42,979 nt of DNA from Hyphomicrobiales bacterium. GTDB taxonomy: Bacteria; Pseudomonadota; Alphaproteobacteria; Rhizobiales; Aestuariivirgaceae. A program made the position numbers and the translations under genes. Below, in pieces: positions 33,302 through 42,578 of the stretch. The stretch spans positions 1-42,979 of the forward strand of contig JANYHE010000027.1 in NCBI GenBank assembly GCA_025359215.1, read 5' to 3'. Under the pieces are notes generated by a model. It was not told where the DNA came from and did no database searches. It saw only the letters and a program-made list of their open reading frames with translations. Each line of letters begins with the position of its first letter. The stretch's first letter is position 1.

Positions 33302-35149
33302 ATGACTAATCGCCGCACGATTCTCAAACTTGCCAGCCTGTCGCCCCTGCTGCGGTTCGCACCGGCTTGGGCTGATGATAGAGTTTTCACCCATGCCATA
33401 AGCCTGTTTGGCGATGTGAAATATAAAGCTGACTTCAAGAATTTTGATTATGTGAACCCGACAGCACCTAAGGGAGGTAAACTTCGCCAAAAAGTTCTCG
33501 GCACATTTGATTCACTTAATCCCTATTCATTGAAGGGCGATGCCACGAGTGTTTCCGTTGTTGAGACTTTGATGAAGGATTCGCTTGATGAACCCGGCAC
33601 CCGTTATGGACTGATTGCCGAAAGTATTTATCATCCTGACGATGTGTCATCCGCCGTATTTCGCCTGCGCCCCGAAGCTAAGTTTCATGATGGCAAGGCT
33701 ATCACGCCAGAAGATGTGGTTTGGAGTTTCAACACTGTCAAAACCAACCTGACCACCAGCGCTGCCTATTATAAGAACGTGGCTAAAGCCGAGCAGACGG
33801 GCGAACATGAAGTGACGTTTACGTTTACTGAGAAAAACAACCGAGAGCTTCCAGCCATTGTGGGCCAGCTTGCGGTGTTGCCCAAACATTGGTGGACGGC
33901 CAACGGCGCTGACGGAAAACCCCGCGATATTACCGCATCAACACTTGAAATTCCGTTGGGCTCTGGCCCTTATAAATTTAAGGATGTGAAGCCCGGATCG
34001 TCGATCACTTTGGTAAGGGTTCCAGATTATTGGGGCAAAGACTTGGCTGCGAATGTGGGCCAAGATAATTTCGATGAGCTGATTTACACTTATTTTCAAA
34101 ATCAAATTGTGGCCTTTGAAGCCTTTAAAGGTGACCAATATGATTTCAATTTGGAAAGCAGTTCCAAGGCTTGGGCCACGGGCTATGATTTTCCGGCCAT
34201 TAAAGATGGTCGCTGTGTGAAAGATAAAATTACACTCAAAAAAGTAAACGGCATGCAAGCTTGGGTGCTGAATTTGCGTCGCCCTAAATTTCAAGATGTG
34301 CGGGTGCGCAAGGCGTTTAATCTGGCATTTGATTTCGAATGGTCAAACGCGAATTTGTTCTACGGACAATATACGCGCTCACGCAGTTTCTTTAATAATT
34401 CTGAAATGGAAGCCAAGGGCCTGCCCTCGCCTGAGGAAATGCTTTTACTGGAACCTCTCAAAGATAAATTGCCTGCCGAAGTGTTCACCACGGAATATGT
34501 GAACCCCGTGAACACAGATGCCACCACAAGACGCGCTAATTTGCGGGCGGCTTCAAAACTTCTGGCAGAGGCGGGGTGGAACGTCACGCAGCAAGATGGC
34601 AAAAATATTTTGAAGAATGCAGCAGGTGAAGTTCTGAGTGTGACTTTCACGCTCGATTCTCCTTTGTTTGAGCGTATTGCGCTTCCCTATAAAGAACAGC
34701 TGGAACTGTTGGGCATCACAACGACTATTCGCACCATCGACTCGGCCCAAAGCCAGAAGCTTCTGGAAAATTTTGATTACGATATTATTTCGGGAAGCTT
34801 CCCGCAGAGCTTGTCACCCGGCAATGAGCAGCGTTATTTCTGGGGCTCGGAAGCCGCAGGCAAAACTGGCAGCCAGAATTATGCTGGAATTAAAGATCAG
34901 GCCATTGATGCGCTGATTGACATGGTGATTTTTGCGAAGGATCGCAAAGCGCTGGTCACGGCGTGCCGGGCGTTAGACCGCGCTTTGATCTGGGGTTATT
35001 ATATGGTGCCGCATTGGTTCATTCCTTATGAGCGCATTGCCTATTGGAACCGTTTCGGCAAGCCAGATGTGACGCCTGATTTCAGTGACGGTTTTCCAAC
35101 TACATGGTGGTGGGACGAGGCCAAAGCCAAGAAAGTAAATGCTGGCTGA
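33302..35149 (+). CDS. yejA: YejA-like periplasmic binding protein
   Basis: A 615-residue family-5 binding protein of the Yej importer, which in enterobacteria takes up peptide compounds such as microcin C. A Tat-like signal (TNRRTILKLASLSP) ends near AWADD. YejA-type landmarks are HAISLFGDVKYKADFKNFDYVNP, APKGGKLRQ, LRPEAKFHDGKAITPEDVVW and PTTWWWDEAKAKK at the end. It is the first of five coupled genes. The natural ligand here is unknown; cell-wall peptides or other oligopeptides are possible. Confidence 0.92.
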   Translation: MTNRRTILKLASLSPLLRFAPAWADDRVFTHAISLFGDVKYKADFKNFDYVNPTAPKGGKLRQKVLGTFDSLNPYSLKGDATSVSVVETLMKDSLDEPGTRYGLIAESIYHPDDVSSAVFRLRPEAKFHDGKAITPEDVVWSFNTVKTNLTTSAAYYKNVAKAEQTGEHEVTFTFTEKNNRELPAIVGQLAVLPKHWWTANGADGKPRDITASTLEIPLGSGPYKFKDVKPGSSITLVRVPDYWGKDLAANVGQDNFDELIYTYFQNQIVAFEAFKGDQYDFNLESSSKAWATGYDFPAIKDGRCVKDKITLKKVNGMQAWVLNLRRPKFQDVRVRKAFNLAFDFEWSNANLFYGQYTRSRSFFNNSEMEAKGLPSPEEMLLLEPLKDKLPAEVFTTEYVNPVNTDATTRRANLRAASKLLAEAGWNVTQQDGKNILKNAAGEVLSVTFTLDSPLFERIALPYKEQLELLGITTTIRTIDSAQSQKLLENFDYDIISGSFPQSLSPGNEQRYFWGSEAAGKTGSQNYAGIKDQAIDALIDMVIFAKDRKALVTACRALDRALIWGYYMVPHWFIPYERIAYWNRFGKPDVTPDFSDGFPTTWWWDEAKAKKVNAG

Positions 35150-36231
35150 TGGGTTCATATATTCTCAAACGGCTGCTGCTCATGATCCCCACTTTGCTGG
35201 GCGTGATGTTACTGACTTTTGCTGTTATTCAATTTGTTCCGGGAGGGCCGGTTGAAAAAATCATAGCCCAGATGGAAGGCAATGGTGGAGACGCCGATGC
35301 GCGGCTGAATGGCGGTGGCACGGAAAATTTGGGCGATAAGAACACCAGCAATTATCGTGGTGCCAAGGGGCTTGATCCTGAATTTATCAAGAAGCTGGAA
35401 AAACAATTTGGCTTTGACAAACCACCGGGCGAACGGTTTTTGTTGATGATCAGCAACTATGCGCGGTTTGATTTTGGCGATAGTTATTTCCGTTCGAAGT
35501 CGGTGCTGTCGTTGATTGCTGAAAAACTACCGGTGTCGATTTCGTTGGGCTTGTGGATTTTGATTATCACTTATGCGGTGTCAATTCCTTTGGGTATTCG
35601 CAAAGCCATTAAAGATGGAACGTCGTTTGATATTTGGACTTCTGCCGTCATCAGCATTGGCTATGCCATTCCATCATTTATTCTGGCTATTTTCCTCATC
35701 ATCGTTTTTGCTGGTGGCAGCTATTACAATTGGTTTCCGTTGCGCCTGCTCACCTCTGATAATTTTTCTGATCTTTCAATCTGGGGCAAAATTAAAGACT
35801 ATGCTTGGCACTTGGTGTTGCCGTTGGTGTCGATTGGCATTGGCAGTTTTGCCACCATGACGTTGCTCACCAAGAATTCCTTCCTCGATGAAATTCGCAA
35901 GCAATATGTAACCACCGCGCGGGCCAAAGGCCTCACCGAAAACAAAGTGCTTTATGGCCATGTGTTTCGCAATGCCATGCTGCTGGTGATCTCTGGCTTT
36001 CCGGGTGCATTTCTGCACGCATTTTTTGCTGGCTCGCTTTTGATTGAGCAGGTGTTTTCGCTGGATGGGCTTGGCTATCTCACCTATAAATCCGTGCTCG
36101 ACCGTGACTATGCGGTGGTGTTCGCCAGCCTTTATATTTTCACATTGATAGGCCTTGTTGTGGCCCTCATCAGCGATCTCACTTACACATGGATTGACCC
36201 CCGCATCGATTTTGAGGCGCGGGATTTATGA
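35149..36231 (+). CDS. yejB: YejB-like ABC permease
   Basis: A 360-residue inner-membrane subunit. It starts MGSYILKRLLLMIPTLLGVMLL at an ATG that overlaps the yejA stop by one base (TGATG). It has the long periplasmic insertion after the first helix that typifies YejB (about 40-100, GGTENLGDKNTSNYRG) and the EAA loop ARAKGLTENKVLYGHVFRNA. Its stop overlaps yejE (ATGA). Confidence 0.93.
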   Translation: MGSYILKRLLLMIPTLLGVMLLTFAVIQFVPGGPVEKIIAQMEGNGGDADARLNGGGTENLGDKNTSNYRGAKGLDPEFIKKLEKQFGFDKPPGERFLLMISNYARFDFGDSYFRSKSVLSLIAEKLPVSISLGLWILIITYAVSIPLGIRKAIKDGTSFDIWTSAVISIGYAIPSFILAIFLIIVFAGGSYYNWFPLRLLTSDNFSDLSIWGKIKDYAWHLVLPLVSIGIGSFATMTLLTKNSFLDEIRKQYVTTARAKGLTENKVLYGHVFRNAMLLVISGFPGAFLHAFFAGSLLIEQVFSLDGLGYLTYKSVLDRDYAVVFASLYIFTLIGLVVALISDLTYTWIDPRIDFEARDL

Positions 36232-37316
36232 ACGCTCTCAACAAAAGACGCTGGGCCCTTTTCAAAGCAAATCGCCGTGGCTTCTGGTCGTTCTGGATTT
36301 TCTTTGGGCTGTTTATGCTCACACTGTTTGCGCCGCTCATCGCCAATGATCGGCCGATTCTTGCTTCTTATAAGGGTGAGCTTCTGTTCCCCACTTTGGT
36401 TGAATATCCAGAATCGAAATTTGGTGGTTTCTTGGCCAAAACCAATTTTCGTGATCCTGTGAATCTTGATGAGATCTCTGCCAATGGTTGGATGGTGTGG
36501 CCGCCCATTCATTATTCTTACAACACTGTGAACACCGAACTGCCCTTGCCAGCGCCCTCGCCTCCGGCATCGTCACTTTCCAAAGATGTGGCTTGCGCTA
36601 AATATCCGCAAAAGATTGCCGATGCGCAATGTATCGGTGGCAATATGAATTGGCTGGGCACTGATGATCAAGGCCGCGATGTGGTGGCGCGCCTGCTTTA
36701 TGGGTACCGTGTTTCTGTAGCCTTTGGTTTGATCCTCACATTCTTCTCATCCGTCATCGGCATCGCTGCTGGTGCGGTGCAGGGCTATTATGGTGGCTGG
36801 ACCGATTTGATTTTCCAGCGCTTCATCGACATCTGGTCATCCATGCCTACGCTTTATTTGCTGATTATTATTGCAGCCTTTGTGACACCCACATTCTGGT
36901 TGTTACTTTTCATTCTGGTTCTATTTTCGTGGACAGGGCTGGTGCGGCTTATCCGTGCAGAATTCCTCCGTGCACGGAACTTTGAATATGTGCGGGCGGC
37001 GCGGGCACTGGGGCTTTCGAATTTCAAAATCATGTTCAAACATTTGCTGCCCAACGCCATGATTTCCGCTGTCACGTTTATGCCGTTCCTGATTGCTGGT
37101 TCAGTGACCACGCTGACAGCGCTGGACTATTTGGGCTTTGGCCTGCCGCCGGGTTCGCCGTCGCTTGGTGAACTGGTGGCCCAAGGCAAGAATAACATTC
37201 AAGCGCCATGGCTTGGTTTTACAATATTTCTGCTCATGTCCACCATGCTCACATTGCTGGTGTTCATCGGCGAAGCAGTGCGTGATGCGCTTGACCCTCG
37301 GAAGACTTTCGTATGA
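36228..37316 (+). CDS. yejE: YejE-like ABC permease
   Basis: A 362-residue inner-membrane subunit. YejE landmarks are NKRRWALFKANRRGFWSFWIF at the start, a periplasmic segment NGWMVWPPIHYSYNTVN, then NWLGTDDQGRDVVARLLYGYR and LDYLGFGLPPGSPSLGELVAQGKNN. ATGA overlaps on both sides indicate coupled translation. Confidence 0.94.
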   Translation: MNALNKRRWALFKANRRGFWSFWIFFGLFMLTLFAPLIANDRPILASYKGELLFPTLVEYPESKFGGFLAKTNFRDPVNLDEISANGWMVWPPIHYSYNTVNTELPLPAPSPPASSLSKDVACAKYPQKIADAQCIGGNMNWLGTDDQGRDVVARLLYGYRVSVAFGLILTFFSSVIGIAAGAVQGYYGGWTDLIFQRFIDIWSSMPTLYLLIIIAAFVTPTFWLLLFILVLFSWTGLVRLIRAEFLRARNFEYVRAARALGLSNFKIMFKHLLPNAMISAVTFMPFLIAGSVTTLTALDYLGFGLPPGSPSLGELVAQGKNNIQAPWLGFTIFLLMSTMLTLLVFIGEAVRDALDPRKTFV

Positions 37317-38926
37317 GTGAAATTCTTCTTGATATTAAAGATCTCTCCGTGTCCTTTGGCAAAAATGTAGCGGTTGACCATGTTTCATTTTCTTTAAATA
37401 AAGGCGAGACATTGGCTCTGGTGGGGGAGTCTGGGTCAGGAAAATCTGTTTCAGCATTGTCGATTTTGAAGCTGCTGCAATATCCTGCCGCCTCGCACCC
37501 ATCGGGTGAAATTATCTTTGCTGGCCAAGATTTGCTCACGGCCAATGAAGCCAATTTGCGCAAAGTGCGTGGCAATGGCATCACCATGATATTTCAGGAG
37601 CCCATGACCTCGCTTAATCCGCTGCACTCTGTGGAAAAGCAGATTGGTGAAATTCTGGAGCTGCATCAGGGCATCAAAGGCCAAGCTGCACGAGTCAAAA
37701 TTATTGAGCTTCTGGAAAAAGTTGGAATTCGAGAAGCGTCAACGCGTCTGCAAGATTATCCACACCAGCTTTCAGGTGGGCAACGTCAACGCGTGATGAT
37801 TGCCATGGCGCTGGCCAATAAGCCTGATCTTCTCATCGCTGATGAACCGACTACGGCTCTTGATGTGACAGTGCAGGCGCAGATTTTAAAACTGCTGAAG
37901 GACTTGCAAAAAGAATTTGGCATGGCGCTGCTGCTCATCACCCATGATCTGGGCATTGTGCGCCACATGGCAGACACCGTGTGCGTGATGCAGAAGGGCA
38001 AGATTGTAGAACGCGGTGATGCGCGCGGCGTATTTGCCAATCCACAACATGCTTATACGAAAATGCTGCTGGCGGCCGAGCCCAAGGGGCTGCCCCCTGC
38101 GGCTGATTCACATGCCGAAAGCATTGTTGAAACCAAAAATCTCAAAGTGTGGTTTCCCATCCGGCGCGGATTCTTCCGCAGCCTGACGGGCCACATTAAA
38201 GCGGTGGATGGTCTTGATCTCATCGTGCGGGCGGGGCAGACGCTGGGCATTGTGGGGGAGTCAGGCTCAGGCAAAACCACCACAGGACTTGCCATTATGC
38301 GGCTCCTTTCTTCGCAAGGTGAGATCAATTATAAGGGCCAGCGCATTGACCAGTTCAACGCAAAAGCCATGCGGCCTTTGCGCAAGGATATGCAGGTGGT
38401 GTTTCAAGATCCATTTGGATCGCTCAGCCCTCGCCTTTCAGTTTTGCAAATTGTTGAAGAAGGCTTGAGCATTCAAAACCCTGATATGACCTCTGCAGAT
38501 CGCCGCGCGCGCGTGGCCACAGCGCTGGAGGAAGTGGGGCTGGATTCCTCGACAATGGATCGATACCCCCATGAGTTTTCAGGGGGCCAGCGCCAGCGCA
38601 TTGCTATTGCGCGCGCACTCGCACTTGAACCGAAATTCATCATGCTGGATGAGCCGACTTCAGCTTTAGATATGTCTGTTCAAGCGCAAGTGGTGGATTT
38701 GCTGCGGGGCTTACAGAAGAAACACAATCTTGCTTATTTGTTTATCAGCCATGATTTGAAAGTAGTGCGGGCTTTGGCCAATGAAGTGATTGTGATGCGC
38801 AATGGATTGGTGGAAGAGCGTGGGCCCACGGCTGAGATATTCAGCAACCCGCAAACGCCTTACACCAAGGCTTTGATTGCTGCTTCGCTTACTCTGAAAG
38901 CCACAGAAGGGATTGTGAAACAATGA
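37313..38926 (+). CDS. yejF: YejF-like fused double ATPase
   Basis: A 537-residue protein with two ABC domains that powers the YejABE importer. Domain 1 has [27 protein letters not shown] and [13 protein letters not shown]. Domain 2 has [28 protein letters not shown] and [18 protein letters not shown]. Both sites look intact. It is the second fused ATPase in the window. The stop overlaps the reductase gene by four bases. Confidence 0.95.
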   Translation: MSEILLDIKDLSVSFGKNVAVDHVSFSLNKGETLALVGESGSGKSVSALSILKLLQYPAASHPSGEIIFAGQDLLTANEANLRKVRGNGITMIFQEPMTSLNPLHSVEKQIGEILELHQGIKGQAARVKIIELLEKVGIREASTRLQDYPHQLSGGQRQRVMIAMALANKPDLLIADEPTTALDVTVQAQILKLLKDLQKEFGMALLLITHDLGIVRHMADTVCVMQKGKIVERGDARGVFANPQHAYTKMLLAAEPKGLPPAADSHAESIVETKNLKVWFPIRRGFFRSLTGHIKAVDGLDLIVRAGQTLGIVGESGSGKTTTGLAIMRLLSSQGEINYKGQRIDQFNAKAMRPLRKDMQVVFQDPFGSLSPRLSVLQIVEEGLSIQNPDMTSADRRARVATALEEVGLDSSTMDRYPHEFSGGQRQRIAIARALALEPKFIMLDEPTSALDMSVQAQVVDLLRGLQKKHNLAYLFISHDLKVVRALANEVIVMRNGLVEERGPTAEIFSNPQTPYTKALIAASLTLKATEGIVKQ

Positions 38927-39867
38927 GTGCTTTTGTTTTCGTGCTGCCCACTTGGCCAACTGATGTGTGGATGGCAGCGATGAAAAAAGTGGCTCCTGCA
39001 ATGGATGTGCGAGCGTGGCCCAATGCAGGCCGCATAAAGGACATCACTTATGCCGCCGCATGGTTGCCCCCTGCTGATGTGATGAAAAGTTTTCCAAATC
39101 TCAAACTCATTTGTTCTTTGGGAGCTGGCGTGGATGCTATTTTGGGTGACCCAACATTACCGCCCGATGTTCCGATTGTGCGGGTGAATGACCCTGACCT
39201 CACCAACCGGATGAGTGAATATATTGTTCTGCACGTGTTGCTGCACCATCGCCAACAGGCGCGCATTGCTGCCAATCAGAAATTGGGCGTGTGGGACAGT
39301 TTTTCAACGCACGCGGCAAGCGCGCTCACTGTGGGCATTATGGGCATGGGTGTTTTGGGGGCTGATGCAGCGCATAAACTGCGCATGATGGGTTTCAAAG
39401 TTTTGGGATGGAGCCGCACGCGCAAAGTTGTTGATGGTGTTGAGTGCTTTACAGAAGTGGAGCTTGATGAATTTTTGGCACGCACCGATATTTTAGTTTC
39501 TCTGCTTCCTGCCACTTCCGAAACTGATGGCATTCTCAATCGGGCACTATTACAAAAGCTTTCGCGGCGTGGACCCTTTGGTGCACCAATCTTGATCAAT
39601 GCAGGTCGCGGGCGGCAGCAGAAAGAAGATGATATTGTGACGTGCCTCAATAATGGCGAACTTTATGCAGCAACGCTTGATGTGTTTCGCAAAGAACCGC
39701 TGCCCAGTAGTAGCCCCTTATGGTCTCAACCAAAATTGACGATCACTCCTCATGCGGCAGCGGATTCTGATCCTGAAACCATCTGCCGTTATGTATTTGA
39801 GCAAATACAGCGCCACCAACAAGGCCAAGAATTGCACAATTTAGTGAACCGTCAACGCGGATATTAA
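38923..39867 (+). CDS. GhrA-like glyoxylate/hydroxypyruvate reductase
   Basis: A 314-residue NAD(P)-dependent D-2-hydroxyacid dehydrogenase of the GhrA branch, which reduces glyoxylate or hydroxypyruvate. Landmarks are [15 protein letters not shown], the dinucleotide motif GIMGMGVLG (138-146), catalytic Arg229 in NAGRGRQ, Glu258 in FRKEPLP and His277 in TPHAAA. It is coupled to yejF by an ATGA overlap, so it is made with the peptide importer, an unusual functional link that the sequence does not explain. Confidence 0.9.
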   Translation: MSAFVFVLPTWPTDVWMAAMKKVAPAMDVRAWPNAGRIKDITYAAAWLPPADVMKSFPNLKLICSLGAGVDAILGDPTLPPDVPIVRVNDPDLTNRMSEYIVLHVLLHHRQQARIAANQKLGVWDSFSTHAASALTVGIMGMGVLGADAAHKLRMMGFKVLGWSRTRKVVDGVECFTEVELDEFLARTDILVSLLPATSETDGILNRALLQKLSRRGPFGAPILINAGRGRQQKEDDIVTCLNNGELYAATLDVFRKEPLPSSSPLWSQPKLTITPHAAADSDPETICRYVFEQIQRHQQGQELHNLVNRQRGY

Positions 39868-39967
39868 GCTTGATTATTTAGCTTTTGGATTACCGCCGAC
39901 TAGTTTAAAAGGCCGCAACGCTTTTACTGGCAGGGAGCCGGGGCGTCCTTTGAAGGGGGACTATATT

Positions 39968-40402
39968 ATGTGGACTGAATTTAAAAACTTTGCATTTAAA
40001 GGCAATGCTTTCGATCTCGCTATCGGTGTGATCATGGGCGGCGCATTTGGTAAAATTGTTGACTCGATGGTGGGCGATTTAATTATGCCTGTTGTTGGTT
40101 GGATTACGGGCGGCACAGATTTCTCAAACAAATTTGCGCAGCTTGCTGGTGCACCAGCCACAACTTTGGCCGCGGCCAAAGAAGCCGGTGCGACATTTGC
40201 TTACGGTAACTTCATCACAATCGTTATCAATTTCTTGATCCTTGCCTTTGTACTTTTGCAATTGGTGAAGTTCTCTAACCGTTTGAAGAAAGCTGAACCA
40301 CCAGCACCACCGGCTGCTGCTTCGACTTCAGAAGTGTTGTTGAAAGAAATCCGTGATGCTTTGACTGCGCCAGCCGCAGTTGCTGCTGCCAAGAAGAAGT
40401 AA
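39968..40402 (+). CDS. mscL: Large-conductance mechanosensitive channel
   Basis: A 144-residue pore-forming membrane protein that opens under hypo-osmotic stress. The amphipathic start [22 protein letters not shown] leads to TM1 (about 15-45), a loop (50-75), TM2 (about 78-105) and a cytoplasmic helix ([15 protein letters not shown]). An Ala/Pro-rich linker ([11 protein letters not shown]) is between them. GGGGGA lies eight bases before ATG 39968. A terminator follows. Confidence 0.96.
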   Translation: MWTEFKNFAFKGNAFDLAIGVIMGGAFGKIVDSMVGDLIMPVVGWITGGTDFSNKFAQLAGAPATTLAAAKEAGATFAYGNFITIVINFLILAFVLLQLVKFSNRLKKAEPPAPPAAASTSEVLLKEIRDALTAPAAVAAAKKK

Positions 40403-40425
40403 GCTGTTTACGCATATCGCTATGA

Positions 40426-40455
40426 AACCCGCATGCTGGACATGCGGGTTTTTTT
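40426..40455 (+). terminator. Intrinsic terminator after mscL
   Basis: A 10-bp perfect stem AACCCGCATG/CATGCGGGTT with loop CTGGA runs into an uninterrupted T-run ending at 40455. Confidence 0.92.
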
Positions 40456-40471
40456 ATTGCCATAGTTGCGA

Positions 40472-41650
40472 ATGAATCAGATTCTCAACACCCTCACTCC
40501 TCAAGCCCAAGCTGAACCCGATAGCGGCATTGTTAAAGCCGCGATGTATGGTTTCACCAAACCCGGAATTATCCCGTTTTGGTCGGGCGAAGGCAATTTG
40601 CCCACACCTGAAGCCTTCTCTCGCCCAGCCACGGAAAGCCTGCTGAAGGGCGAAACTTTTTACACCTTTCAAGGCGGCATTCCGGAATTGCGTGGAGCGC
40701 TGGCGCGTTATCACACCAAGCATTTTGGCCGCGCCTTTGAGGCTGATAATTTCTTTGTGACCAGTGGTGGAATGCCTGCCATTCAAACTGCCATTCAAAT
40801 GATTGCAGGCGAAGGCGATGAGATTATCATCCCCACGCCGGCCTGGCCAAATTATGCAGGCTCGCTTCGCATTCAAGGTTCAAAGCCCGTTGAAGTTCCC
40901 ATGACCCTTGCCAATGGCAAATGGGCATTGGATTTAGACCGCCTGTTTGATGCGATTACACCACGTACGAAGGCCATTTGCCTGAACTCACCATCGAACC
41001 CCTTGGGATGGACAGCGACAAAGGCCGATCTCATCGCCATTCGCGATGCGGCGCGCAAAGCAGGCATTTGGATTTTGGGCGATGAGGTTTATTCGCGCTT
41101 TTATTACGGCGGCGCGCGTGCTCCATCATTCTTAGATGTGTGCGACACTGAAGAGCAGCTTTTGCTGTGCAATACATTTTCAAAAAATTGGGCCATGACG
41201 GGCTGGCGCGTCGGCTGGTTGCAAGCACCAAAGTTTTTGGGCCCCACCATCGAGCGGGTTATACAATATAATACAAGCGGCACGCCTGTGTTTCTGCAGC
41301 GCGGCTGCGCCGTAGCTTTGGATGAAGGTGAAGACTTCATCGCAGCACAAGTGGCCAAGGCGAAGGCCAACCGCGACGCTGTGGTAAGTGCACTCAAGGA
41401 TTTTCCGCAAATTCGACTGTCGATCCCTGATGGCGCATTTTACATGTTCTTCGGCATTGAAGGCATGACGGACTCAATGACAACTACGATGCGCATTATT
41501 GATGAGGCCAATGTGGGCTTTGCGCCGGGTGCTGCCTTTGGCCCCGGTGGCGAGGGCTTTTTGCGCATGTGCTTTCTGAAAGAAGAACACAAATTAGAGG
41601 AAGGATTGCAACGTTTTACCAACTGGTTAAAAAATAGTCAGCCTGTTTAA
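40472..41650 (+). CDS. Class I/II pyridoxal-phosphate aminotransferase
   Basis: A 392-residue fold-type I aminotransferase, likely using an amino acid and a 2-oxo acid. Cofactor residues are Asn176 in SPSNPLGW, Asp204 and Tyr207 in GDEVYSRFYY, Lys238 in NTFSKNWAMTGWR (Schiff-base lysine) and Arg246. The pattern resembles aspartate/aromatic-type enzymes such as AatA, but the substrate cannot be assigned. ATG 40472 has no clear ribosome site. The gene stands alone between the mscL terminator and a small-RNA candidate. Confidence 0.88.
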   Translation: MNQILNTLTPQAQAEPDSGIVKAAMYGFTKPGIIPFWSGEGNLPTPEAFSRPATESLLKGETFYTFQGGIPELRGALARYHTKHFGRAFEADNFFVTSGGMPAIQTAIQMIAGEGDEIIIPTPAWPNYAGSLRIQGSKPVEVPMTLANGKWALDLDRLFDAITPRTKAICLNSPSNPLGWTATKADLIAIRDAARKAGIWILGDEVYSRFYYGGARAPSFLDVCDTEEQLLLCNTFSKNWAMTGWRVGWLQAPKFLGPTIERVIQYNTSGTPVFLQRGCAVALDEGEDFIAAQVAKAKANRDAVVSALKDFPQIRLSIPDGAFYMFFGIEGMTDSMTTTMRIIDEANVGFAPGAAFGPGGEGFLRMCFLKEEHKLEEGLQRFTNWLKNSQPV

Positions 41651-41792
41651 GTGCTGCTTTTTTAGATGTTGCAATGCACAAAATATGTGCGCAAGTGTTT
41701 TGTGAAGATGTTAATGCAATCGTTTCAGATATATTTTAGTACTTTAATTTCAAGGTCTTATTTGATTTTTATAGTTACTCTAGAATCTGGCA

Positions 41793-41948
41793 TGCCTTAT
41801 GCAGTGTGTATTGCGTAGCACAATACTGATTTGGATCCTCCCATTTCCACAATCTCAACTGGTGCAACTTGGCAAGCAGTTTGCTTCGTCAATGAAGGGG
41901 ATGGACGCGAAGCTCCTACGGCAACGCAATGTCCATCCCCTCTTTTTT
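41793..41948 (+). ncRNA. Candidate trans-acting small RNA (AbcR/ar15-like)
   Basis: Most of the 296-base gap after the aminotransferase gene is explained by this plus-strand RNA candidate. Hairpin GTATTG/CAATAC (41808-41826) is followed by an unpaired stretch with GGATCCTCCCATTTCC, a small hairpin near 41872-41884 and a strong terminator. The unpaired stretch contains CUCCCA, an anti-Shine-Dalgarno motif that I recall from AbcR RNAs, which repress ABC-transporter mRNAs in Rhizobiales. The 5' end is a guess based on a possible -10 TAGAAT at 41781-41786; no good -35 was seen. Confidence 0.5.
41896..41948 (+). terminator. Intrinsic terminator of the small-RNA candidate
   Basis: An 11-bp perfect stem AGGGGATGGAC/GTCCATCCCCT with a 24-base loop is followed by CTTTTTT. 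It lies 245 bases after the aminotransferase stop, far for that gene but right for a separate RNA. The T-run touches the marC stop codon. Confidence 0.8.
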
Positions 41949-42573
41949 AAGCGGCAACAACGGCGCGAATGCCGTCAATCACAAATTGAACCGCAAGAGC
42001 TGCCAGAATAATTCCGAGCAATCGCGAAATCACTGCGCGACCGGTGATGCCCATGGTTTTTGAAATTTGCTCGGCCATGCGAAACGCAATGTAGCAGGCG
42101 AACATGACGACGGCGGTGACGGCAAACAAGGCGCACAGCATGGTCACGGAACCATCGGCTTTGCCAGCCAGCAAAATCATGGCGGTAATTGCACCAGGCC
42201 CTGCCATCAGCGGAATGGCCAATGGAAAAGCTGCGATGTTTTTTACATGGTCCACATCAATTGCCGTTTTTGCCGTGTCCTGAAGTCTGGCAGAACGGCG
42301 GTCAAAAACCATTTCTGCGGCGGCTGATAGCAACAACAGCCCTCCTGCGATGCGAAACGCCGAGAGCGAAATGCCCAGCAATTGCAAAAGCCGCGCACCA
42401 CCAAGGCCTGCTGCCACCAAGATGACGAAAGCAATAATTGATCCGCGCATAGCCACTTCGCTACGGTCTTTTTTTGAAAGATCATGGGTGAGGCCCAAGA
42501 ATATGGCGCTGAGGAAAAAGGGATCGGCAACGACAAGAAGCGTTGCGAGGGCTGAGGTGATATAGTCTTGCAT
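41947..42573 (-). CDS. MarC family integral membrane protein
   Basis: A 208-residue membrane protein with about six helices. Landmarks are LLVVADPFFLSAIFLGLTHDLS, GSIIAFVILVAAGLGGARLLQLLGIS, FRIAGGLLLLSAA and AFPLAIPLMAGPGAITAMILLAG, the conserved MarC signature. The family's transport role is not established; the early link to multiple antibiotic resistance was withdrawn. It begins five bases after the DUF188 gene stop, so the two form an operon. Confidence 0.92.
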   Translation of the reverse strand: MQDYITSALATLLVVADPFFLSAIFLGLTHDLSKKDRSEVAMRGSIIAFVILVAAGLGGARLLQLLGISLSAFRIAGGLLLLSAAAEMVFDRRSARLQDTAKTAIDVDHVKNIAAFPLAIPLMAGPGAITAMILLAGKADGSVTMLCALFAVTAVVMFACYIAFRMAEQISKTMGITGRAVISRLLGIILAALAVQFVIDGIRAVVAA

Positions 42574-42578
42574 GTGGC

